Position numbers and translations under genes: made by a program. From NCBI GenBank assembly GCA_009996555.1, contig JAACZX010000532.1, forward strand, positions 1-6,462: DNA of 6,462 nt, given 5' to 3'. Numbering within the stretch: position 1 is the stretch's first letter; the number at the start of each line of letters is the position of its first letter. This DNA comes from Chitinophagaceae bacterium. GTDB lineage: Bacteria > Bacteroidota > Bacteroidia > Chitinophagales > Chitinophagaceae. The notes beneath the pieces were generated by a model. The model was not told where the DNA came from. It worked only from the letters and a program-made list of their open reading frames with translations, and made no database searches. Shown piece after piece: positions 1-5,297 of the stretch.

Positions 1-130
1 CACCCAACGGGTGACTGTTCATCATTGATCTTATTCTTTTGACGCAAAGAAATGAGGTAAGGAGTTGAACTCTGAGCTGGTTCTGCGATAACCTCTGCGT
101 TCTTCTATCTCTGCGCCACAAAAAATTTAT
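1..130. other. Non-coding left edge with short CTCTGCG-like repeats
   Basis: No convincing gene is visible here. The first 13 bases form a small palindrome (CACCC-AAC-GGGTG), which may be the end of a hairpin belonging to a gene outside the window. Four related heptamers follow on the plus strand: CTCTGAG (70-76), TTCTGCG (81-87), CTCTGCG (93-99) and CTCTGCG (109-115). Read on the minus strand they give CGCAGAG units just downstream of the stop codon of the neighbouring minus-strand gene. No clear intrinsic terminator for that gene is seen, only an AT-rich stretch at about 120-131. Confidence 0.5.
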
Positions 131-484
131 TTACTCTACTGTAGGATTGAAGACATATTTTCTCAGATACTTTTTCTTATCTATTTTAAGCTTACAATTT
201 CGATAACAAGCATTATGCCTGAGCATATATATATTAAAAACCCTCATAGCTTCTTCATCAAAACCATTTCCTGCTTTTTTAATTATAACAGGATCAGAAA
301 TTATCCAGTTTTCATTTTGTGTATATTCAATTATCACAGTCCCAGATAATCCTTTTTCTTCAGCTACTTTTGGATAATTGGCACTTATGTGCTGAATTAC
401 ACAAGTACATGAAGAATCGCTTCCTACTTGCGCATTCACTTTCTGAAATAAAAAACATAAGATCAAAACAGCATAGCCCTTCAT
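131..484 (-). CDS. Small secreted protein with a degenerate TonB C-terminal-like domain
   Basis: A 117-residue protein starting at ATG. Residues 1-19 form a signal peptide (short basic start, hydrophobic VLILCFLF, probable cleavage VNA|QV). Residues about 30-115 resemble the TonB C-terminal fold: a YP pair at 37-38, then the strand GLSGTVIIEYT (45-55), a second strand IISDPVIIKK (61-70), and the helix start GFDEEAMRVFN (74-84) that matches the usual D-E-A-hydrophobic pattern. The turn glycine usually found between the first two strands is missing, and the C-terminal strand is divergent. There are four cysteines in the mature part (C26, C28, C93, C97), which could pair in the periplasm. There is no membrane anchor or proline-rich spacer, so it is not a working TonB. 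The role is unknown; envelope location is inferred. The gene stands alone, divergent from the aspartate kinase. No good TAnnTTTG promoter was found upstream. Confidence 0.72.
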   Translation of the reverse strand: MKGYAVLILCFLFQKVNAQVGSDSSCTCVIQHISANYPKVAEEKGLSGTVIIEYTQNENWIISDPVIIKKAGNGFDEEAMRVFNIYMLRHNACYRNCKLKIDKKKYLRKYVFNPTVE

Positions 485-534
485 ACTTTATGAGATGAAA
501 TGGAAAGCAAAATCCATAAACTTTCTTTTGTTCG

Positions 535-569
535 AACCGCCGTCAGGGTTTGCAACCGCTGACGGGGTT
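535..569. repeat. REP-like two-arm palindrome in the divergent intergenic region
   Basis: Two 16-base arms, AACCGCCGTCAGGGTT (535-550) and AACCGCTGACGGGGTT (554-569), are separated by TGC. They are almost the reverse complement of each other: 15 base pairs form if G539 and G558 are each bulged, with CCGTCAG (540-546) pairing exactly with CTGACGG (559-565). Because each arm starts AACC and ends GGTT, the two arms also resemble a direct repeat. The element is far more GC-rich than its flanks. It looks like a dispersed REP-type palindrome, but it could also act as a transcription block or a regulatory hairpin between the divergent genes. Copy number in the genome cannot be judged from one window. 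Confidence 0.7.
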
Positions 570-580
570 GGGCTACACCT

Positions 581-588
581 TATCTTTG
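581..588 (+). promoter_or_regulatory. Putative -7 promoter box of the aspartate kinase gene
   Basis: TATCTTTG matches the Bacteroidota -7 consensus TAnnTTTG exactly. Transcription would start near 593-597 and leave a leader of about 55 bases before the ATG at 650. No good TTTG -33 box lies 19-21 bases upstream, because that position falls inside the second arm of the palindrome (535-569). The promoter may therefore be weak, or the palindrome may influence it. Confidence 0.5.
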
Positions 589-649
589 CAACACTTTAAT
601 AACGGGTTTAAACAAATCCCAGATCAGACATCATAAATCAAACATCTTC

Positions 650-1912
650 ATGAAGGTTTTTAAATTCGGCGGTGCCAGTGTAAGTAACTATGAAAAAGTG
701 CAGAACCTTGGCAACATCATCAAACAGTTTCCCGATGAACAATTGATGATCGTTATTTCAGCAATGGGCAAAACCACCAACGCACTGGAAAAAGTAGCCG
801 AAGCTTTTTTTGCAGGTAAAAAAGATGAAGCACTGCAATTATTCCGTGCAGTAAAGCTGCAACATTTAGATGAAGCAAAATATTTGCTGGTTACACACTT
901 CAATCCGCTGATGGAGCAGTTCAACGATTTTTTTACAGAAGTAGAATGGTTGCTGCACGATGAACCGGTGAGAGAATATGATTATTACTACGATCAGATT
1001 GTTTGCTTGGGTGAATTATTGAGCACGGCTATAGTAAGTGCATATCTCAACGAAATTGGCATCGGCAATCAATGGATCGATGTACGGGATGTGTTCCGCA
1101 CCGATGATAATTTCCGTGATGCCGCCATTGATTTTACTTTCACACAGCAACAGGTAAATGCGCAGGTGAAACCACTACTGCATCAACACCGCATTGTAAT
1201 AACGCAGGGCTTTATTGGCTGCACCGATGAAAACGAAAGCACTACACTCGGCCGTGAAGGAAGTGATTATACAGCAGCTGTGTTTGCCTATATGCTCGAT
1301 GCAGAAAGTGTGGCTATCTGGAAAGATGTAAAAGGTATTATGAATGCCGACCCGAAATTGTTTGCCGATGCACAATACATCAGCGAACTGAATTACGATG
1401 AAGTGATTGAAATGGCTTTTTACGGCGCACAGGTCATTCATCCAAAAACCATTAAGCCACTGCAGAATAAAAATATTCCACTGCATGTAAAATGCTTTGC
1501 CGATGCAAGTCTGCCAGGCACGGTTATTCATAACAACCCTGTAAAAAATCTGCCACCCATCATTGTTGTTAAACAAAACCAGGTATTGCTGGAACTGCAC
1601 ACAAGAGATTTTTCATTTGTGGGTGAGCAACCGATGAGTGATCTGTACGAGATAATGGCCAAACTCCATATTAAACCCAATCTTATTCAAACGCATGCGG
1701 TAAATCTGCAGTTGTGTATCGATGACCGTACCGATAAAATTGAAAAACTGGCACTTGCAGCATCTGCAGAATTTGATGTGCAGGTGGAGAAAGGGTTAAC
1801 ATTGCTCAGCATCCGTCATTATAACAACGAAACAGTTGAAAAATTGACTGCAGGAAAAACAATTGAGCTGAAACAGCAGAGCCTTAACACCATTCAAATG
1901 CTGCTGAAGTAA
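650..1912 (+). CDS. lysC: Aspartate kinase (monofunctional, aspartokinase III-like)
   Basis: Phosphorylates L-aspartate with ATP to 4-aspartyl phosphate, the first step to lysine/diaminopimelate, threonine and methionine, in the cytoplasm. The 420-residue protein has the amino-acid kinase domain at about 1-290: KFGGASV (5-11, the usual KFGGTSV), VISAMGKTTN (35-44), GELLS (121-125), TQGFIG (185-190), TTLGREGSD (198-206), WKDVKGIMNADP (224-235) and ISELNYDEVIEMAFYGAQVIHPKT split over 244-267. Residues about 307-420 form the ACT regulatory region, beginning VLLELHTRDFSF and including the effector-type segment LIQTHAVNLQLCIDD. It is somewhat shorter than E. coli LysC (about 449) and is not fused to homoserine dehydrogenase. 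Feedback inhibition through the ACT region is likely, but the effector (lysine or threonine) cannot be read from the sequence. The ATG follows a leader without a clear Shine-Dalgarno site. It ends 2 bases before the convergent T9SS gene. The gene symbol is by family; other names are possible. Confidence 0.95.
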   Translation: MKVFKFGGASVSNYEKVQNLGNIIKQFPDEQLMIVISAMGKTTNALEKVAEAFFAGKKDEALQLFRAVKLQHLDEAKYLLVTHFNPLMEQFNDFFTEVEWLLHDEPVREYDYYYDQIVCLGELLSTAIVSAYLNEIGIGNQWIDVRDVFRTDDNFRDAAIDFTFTQQQVNAQVKPLLHQHRIVITQGFIGCTDENESTTLGREGSDYTAAVFAYMLDAESVAIWKDVKGIMNADPKLFADAQYISELNYDEVIEMAFYGAQVIHPKTIKPLQNKNIPLHVKCFADASLPGTVIHNNPVKNLPPIIVVKQNQVLLELHTRDFSFVGEQPMSDLYEIMAKLHIKPNLIQTHAVNLQLCIDDRTDKIEKLALAASAEFDVQVEKGLTLLSIRHYNNETVEKLTAGKTIELKQQSLNTIQMLLK

Positions 1913-1914
1913 TA

Positions 1915-3867
1915 CTACTGCTTTATCAGTTTACTTATATACTGCTCCCCTTTCCAAAACAACTGAACAAAATAAGTTCCGGGAGACAGTTGTTGCAGAT
2001 TGATTGCTACAGATGAGTGGTTAGTAAAGAACATGTCGTGCTGTAGTAGTTTTTTTCCACTAATATCAGTAACAAGAATACTTGCTTTCCCTTTTACTTC
2101 AGCAGGTAGTGAAACCTGTAACTGTTCCGATACAGGATTCGGAAATAAACTTAACTGTTTAACCCGTTGCTGATCGAAAAACAGATTGGCAGAGTATTGT
2201 TTTTGCCTGTTCTTCAACAAAAACTGCAAGCGATAAACTGCAGGGGTTCCATTGGCCCTGTCAGTATACCTGTATTGTCCTTCGGATGGTTCAGTATATA
2301 ATTGTACTGTAGTAAATATTCCCTCGCCGGTTTTCTTTTCTAACCTTACTTCCTGCAATGATTCTGTTTGTACAAGTTGCCAGTTCAACTGTATATCATT
2401 CTCAATTTTTGTTCCGCTCCAATGAACAAGTGAAACAAAATCAAGTATCGCATCACAATCAAAAAACTCCGTTCCTTCCACTGCCGCATAATTATTCAAC
2501 ACCACACCAGAGCTTCCGGCAAGAGCCCCGTTTGTTGTACCCTCGCAAGGAGGATTATGCGATGGCGCATTTTTAATAACACCTGCAGCTCCCCCATTTA
2601 TATTGGTGGTTACCGTTCCCGGCAATATGCTGTTTGCCCATATAACACCACCTCCTCCACCGCCACCTGGACCCGGGCATTGATCTTGAAAACCAACATT
2701 TGAACCTGCAGCTCCTCTTGCCTGTATGGTTATATTCCCTGAATAATTCGTAACCTGAAGTATGACAGCGCCGCCTGCACCACCACCGCCACCACCATCA
2801 CCGGCACCTTCTGTTTTTACCGGCATCCCCGGATTTATCCCCTGACCACCATTTGCTGAAATAACCTGGCTGTTACCCACAAGTGTATTGCATTTAATAA
2901 AAACCAGACCGCCACCATCTCCTCCCGGTGTTCCTGCCCCGTTTGTACCGGAATAAAAATTATTCATTTCACCACAACCGCCGCCGCCGCCAGGAAAAAG
3001 TTTATTATTAGTGATTGAATAACCATATCCTGACAGGTCTAATCCGCCTTCACCATGTGTGGCAGCACTGCAAAAAAATGAGTTTGACTTATTACCTCCC
3101 GCACCTCCTGTTCCATAATTAGCACCACCACCACCGCCGGTTTCATCCACATTACCACCACCTCCTCCATTCGATTGCTTTCCCCTGCCATATTCTTTGT
3201 TTGGAATAAAAAAGGAAACTCCTTCTCCTTTTGGAGCACCTCCTAAATTTGGATTGGATGATTGTGACGATGAATAGTACCATGCTGAAGGCGATTCTTC
3301 GCCACATCTGCCAGAGGAAGTAGTGTTAACAAACATACCTCCACCTTTAAATCCGGCACTATCTGCTCTTATTGCAGCATTCAATGTAATTGTTCCTGAT
3401 GCTTCAATAGCCAATACACCACCGGTTTCAGTTACCGGGTTCCATTCGCCGGCTACTATGGCACTGCTTACAGTAACATCTGTATACACAGGCACTTTTA
3501 TTACTTGTACGGCTTTTGTAAAATCATAGGTATTTACTAACCGTTTTTTAAAAAGAACAGTATCATTCAAAAAACCACAGATTGTTGCGAATTCGTAAGT
3601 GCCCGCTCCGCCAAGTGAAGTGATGCTACCAAAACTTGATGATCCGGATTCATTTATTACAGCACCTTTCATTTGAATAATGAGTACACGGTCATTTATA
3701 CTCAACCCGGAAATGTTTTGAAGATGAATGCCGTTGTAGGAAGATTTGTAATAGGTGGCCTTATGATAACTGTTGACAATACCCGAAATAGATTGAGCCT
3801 TGCTTTTTTGTGGTAAGAAAAAAGCAAGCAGAGATAAGCAGATAGTTATGATCGATCCATTCTTCAT
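1915..3867 (-). CDS. Glycine-rich surface protein with type IX secretion sorting domain
   Basis: A probable secreted or cell-surface protein exported by Sec and then by the T9SS. I chose the ATG at 3867 (650 residues): it gives a compact signal peptide (basic MKNG, hydrophobic ITICLSLLAFFL, cleavage KA|QS). A GTG five codons upstream (3882, 655 residues) is the alternative. Numbering below is from the GTG. Residues 31-180 are a beta-rich N-terminal domain (GLSINDRVLIIQMKGA, then GGVLAIEASGTITL and FKGGG). Residues about 180-440 are glycine-rich with five runs of Gly, interleaved with hydrophobic beta segments such as GGAVILQVTNYSGNI, suggesting a stacked beta or polyglycine structure. Residues about 480-575 look like a beta-sandwich spacer (IQLNWQL, YRYTDR, YRLQF). 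Residues 577-655 are a type A sorting domain: LSLFPNPVSEQLQV, ISGKKLL, LSPGTYFVQL, ending KLIKQ. There are eight cysteines in the mature part. The cargo function is unknown; adhesion or envelope structure is a guess. It lies 63 bases downstream of the L,D-transpeptidase-like gene on the same strand with no promoter or terminator seen between, so co-transcription is likely. Confidence 0.88.
   Translation of the reverse strand: MKNGSIITICLSLLAFFLPQKSKAQSISGIVNSYHKATYYKSSYNGIHLQNISGLSINDRVLIIQMKGAVINESGSSSFGSITSLGGAGTYEFATICGFLNDTVLFKKRLVNTYDFTKAVQVIKVPVYTDVTVSSAIVAGEWNPVTETGGVLAIEASGTITLNAAIRADSAGFKGGGMFVNTTSSGRCGEESPSAWYYSSSQSSNPNLGGAPKGEGVSFFIPNKEYGRGKQSNGGGGGNVDETGGGGGANYGTGGAGGNKSNSFFCSAATHGEGGLDLSGYGYSITNNKLFPGGGGGCGEMNNFYSGTNGAGTPGGDGGGLVFIKCNTLVGNSQVISANGGQGINPGMPVKTEGAGDGGGGGGAGGAVILQVTNYSGNITIQARGAAGSNVGFQDQCPGPGGGGGGGVIWANSILPGTVTTNINGGAAGVIKNAPSHNPPCEGTTNGALAGSSGVVLNNYAAVEGTEFFDCDAILDFVSLVHWSGTKIENDIQLNWQLVQTESLQEVRLEKKTGEGIFTTVQLYTEPSEGQYRYTDRANGTPAVYRLQFLLKNRQKQYSANLFFDQQRVKQLSLFPNPVSEQLQVSLPAEVKGKASILVTDISGKKLLQHDMFFTNHSSVAINLQQLSPGTYFVQLFWKGEQYISKLIKQ
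2644..3171 (-). repeat. Glycine-codon-rich low-complexity tract inside the T9SS gene
   Basis: This part encodes five separated polyglycine clusters (around residues 239-243, 249-253, 298-301, 363-368 and 406-412 by GTG numbering), so the plus strand shows repeated CCACCACC / CCGCCGCC triplets. The clusters are not an exact tandem array; spacing and intervening residues differ, which points to protein-level selection for Gly rather than a recent DNA repeat. Such tracts can still slip in replication and are prone to sequencing or assembly error. Confidence 0.75.
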
Positions 3868-3930
3868 GTGGTTGGGTTTCACCAGAGTCGTGAACGCTTT
3901 ACATGAATGCCGGACTTGGGTAAACGGTGC

Positions 3931-5106
3931 TTAGTCTAAATCTTCAGGAGCAACAATATTCAGGTTCTGTACAAGTTTGGTGTTAACAGCTTCGCCATCT
4001 TTTAGTGCTGGCTGCCATTTCAATTCCTTTTCAAATTTTTCTTTCACCACTTTATTCAACTCGGCGTAACCGCCACGTATAACTGTTGCTAAAGCAGTAT
4101 TACCATTCTTGTCAACAATAAATTCTACCTGTAACGACATGGAAGTATTTCCATTCAACATAGGAACAAGTGACTGGCTTAAATTAAACAGCCATTTCTG
4201 TAACGCAGCATTCCCTTCTTTATAAAAAGGAACACGATCAACTTTTTCTTCCAGAGCCCATGCGGCATAAGGATTTACTTTATTGTTGGTTTCAATAACC
4301 TTAATGCGTTTTACTTTCGGCGTTTCAGGATTTGTAGCTACCACGTAACTGCCATTCTTTGCAATTAATACTGTAGGAAGCTGATGGGTATCTTCAAAAA
4401 ATTCGTAGGCTTCCTGTATTTGTGTGGCAAACTCCTGTACGCCTTGCTTGTGTTTTGTTTTTGATGCCATCTGCTCAATGGCCTTTTCATTTTCGTATCG
4501 CAATGGATAGATGTGCACCGGAATAAAATCCTGCCCCTGGTCTTTTACCACCGATGCCAGGTAATACACCTGCTCAATCAATGAATCCGTCAATGGCAGG
4601 CAACCAATGGTTACGCAATTGCCATGAATGTAAATATCGCCGCCGGGTTTTGTATGATCGCTTAAAATAGCATCGGATGCGTTGGGGTAATTTAAACCCA
4701 ATGCCAGGTGATAATTACTGTTGGGTTTAAACTCGTTGATGTAATAAAAACCTTCGGGAATCTGTTTATCGCCTTCTTTACGCTTTGGACCATACGTTCC
4801 GGAGGTGGCACATACTTTATAAACTTTGAAGAGTTCAAATTTTTCGGCCCAGTCATTCTTCAGCCATATTTCCAGTTGCTTCTCATGTTTAAAGGCACGC
4901 ACATACATGTACTTTAAAGGCCATTGAAAACCTTTTTCCTTTAATTCCTTACGCAACGAATCTTCAACTTTTGAAAAGAGATTGGCACCTTTAAATGTGC
5001 GGGCTGCAGCAACTGTTGCACTGCTTCCTTCATACGGAGACTGTGCAAAAACACCTGTAAATACCAGGCCAATACTTAGAACGAATAAGAGGCTTTTTTT
5101 GAGCAT
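3931..5106 (-). CDS. YafK/DpaA-like L,D-transpeptidase-family protein with C-terminal TonB_C-like domain
   Basis: A 391-residue exported protein; residues 1-21 are a signal peptide (KK, then LLFVLSIGLVFTGVFA, cleavage VFA|QS). Residues about 60-205 form a YkuD catalytic domain of the YafK type: the segment SGTYGPKRKEGDKQIPEGFY (102-121), LALGLNYPNASDA (134-146), and the active-site loop IHGNCVTIGCLPLTD (160-174), with His161 and catalytic Cys169. Family members form or cut L,D bonds of peptidoglycan in the periplasm; E. coli YafK (DpaA/LdtF) detaches Braun lipoprotein from peptidoglycan. Which reaction this protein performs is not shown by the sequence. Residues about 225-290 are a linker region. 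Residues about 319-387 resemble a TonB C-terminal domain: LQVEFIVDKNGNTALATVIRG split over 325-345, the following helix, then KWQPALKDGEAVNTKLVQNLNI (363-384). This matches the family pattern KWxPAxxxGxxV. YkuD plus TonB_C is an uncommon combination. A promoter lies 29-60 bases upstream, and the T9SS gene follows on the same strand. Confidence 0.88.
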   Translation of the reverse strand: MLKKSLLFVLSIGLVFTGVFAQSPYEGSSATVAAARTFKGANLFSKVEDSLRKELKEKGFQWPLKYMYVRAFKHEKQLEIWLKNDWAEKFELFKVYKVCATSGTYGPKRKEGDKQIPEGFYYINEFKPNSNYHLALGLNYPNASDAILSDHTKPGGDIYIHGNCVTIGCLPLTDSLIEQVYYLASVVKDQGQDFIPVHIYPLRYENEKAIEQMASKTKHKQGVQEFATQIQEAYEFFEDTHQLPTVLIAKNGSYVVATNPETPKVKRIKVIETNNKVNPYAAWALEEKVDRVPFYKEGNAALQKWLFNLSQSLVPMLNGNTSMSLQVEFIVDKNGNTALATVIRGGYAELNKVVKEKFEKELKWQPALKDGEAVNTKLVQNLNIVAPEDLD

Positions 5107-5134
5107 ACTGGATTTGTTATGAACGGGCTGTTGT

Positions 5135-5166
5135 CAAAAATATTTCAAATTGTGGATAAAATCAAA
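5135..5166 (-). promoter_or_regulatory. Bacteroidota-type promoter of the L,D-transpeptidase-like gene
   Basis: On the minus strand a TTTG -33 box (5163-5166) is followed after exactly 20 bases by TATTTTTG (5135-5142), a full match to the TAnnTTTG -7 consensus of the Bacteroidota primary sigma factor. The known spacing is about 19-21. Transcription would start near 5128, giving a leader of roughly 22 bases before the ATG at 5106. It probably drives the downstream T9SS gene as well. Confidence 0.7.
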
Positions 5167-5175
5167 CGAAATGAA

Positions 5176-5227
5176 CCATAAAAAATAACGAGCAATTTAT
5201 ACTAATGTGCGATGTTATTTTTTATGG
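5176..5227. repeat. Perfect 14-bp inverted repeat forming a 52-nt hairpin
   Basis: CCATAAAAAATAAC (5176-5189) is the exact reverse complement of GTTATTTTTTATGG (5214-5227). The 24-base interior can pair further: GCAATT (5192-5197) with AATGTGC (5204-5210, one bulged G), leaving a small asymmetric internal loop (GA opposite GAT) and a 6-base apical loop. It lies about 10 bases upstream of the -33 box of the L,D-transpeptidase-like gene and downstream of the dioxygenase terminator. Possible roles are a back-up bidirectional terminator, an operator, or a small mobile palindrome; none is proven. Confidence 0.7.
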
Positions 5228-5270
5228 CGAATTACGTGTGACCAAAATCAAATAAATAGAAACACACGAA

Positions 5271-5293
5271 ACGGGGCAGTAAAACTGCCCCGT
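5271..5293 (-). terminator. Intrinsic terminator of the dioxygenase gene
   Basis: Five bases after the TAA stop, the minus strand forms a 9-bp GC-rich stem, ACGGGGCAG pairing with CTGCCCCGT, with a 5-base loop (TTTTA). The sequence that follows on the minus strand is T-rich but interrupted (TTCGTGTGTTTCTATTT), so it is a good though not perfect rho-independent terminator. Confidence 0.8.
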
Positions 5294-5297
5294 AAAA

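Noticed and set aside
201..206. Glu in the aspartate kinase motif GREGSD (residues 201-206), where E. coli has GRGGSD; these coordinates are residue numbers, the DNA is at about 1250-1267
   Set aside because: As far as I recall this variant is normal for Bacteroidota aspartate kinases, so it is not taken as loss of function.
593..649. Possible lysine riboswitch or attenuator ahead of the aspartate kinase
   Set aside because: The leader is only about 55 bases, far too short for a lysine riboswitch, and no leader peptide with Lys or Thr runs is visible.
688..924. Minus-strand open frame inside the aspartate kinase gene
   Set aside because: It lies antisense to a strongly supported gene, its translation is rich in Ser/Cys without recognisable motifs, and it has no start context.
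1175..1600. 141-codon minus-strand open frame inside the aspartate kinase gene
   Set aside because: It is long but antisense to conserved kinase and ACT motifs; its product has no recognisable domain and reads like the reverse of biased codons.
2644..3171. Glycine codon clusters as a CRISPR or tandem repeat array
   Set aside because: Spacing is irregular, the sequence stays in one reading frame and the interleaved segments encode a continuous protein.
3039..3239. Minus-strand frame overlapping the glycine-rich gene
   Set aside because: It is a frame shift of the polyglycine codons (giving Val/Glu/Met-rich text) and not an independent protein.
5235..5268. Inverted repeat CGTGTG (5235-5240) / CACACG (5263-5268)
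   Set aside because: Only 6 bases with a 22-base spacer; this is plausible by chance next to the stronger hairpins on both sides.
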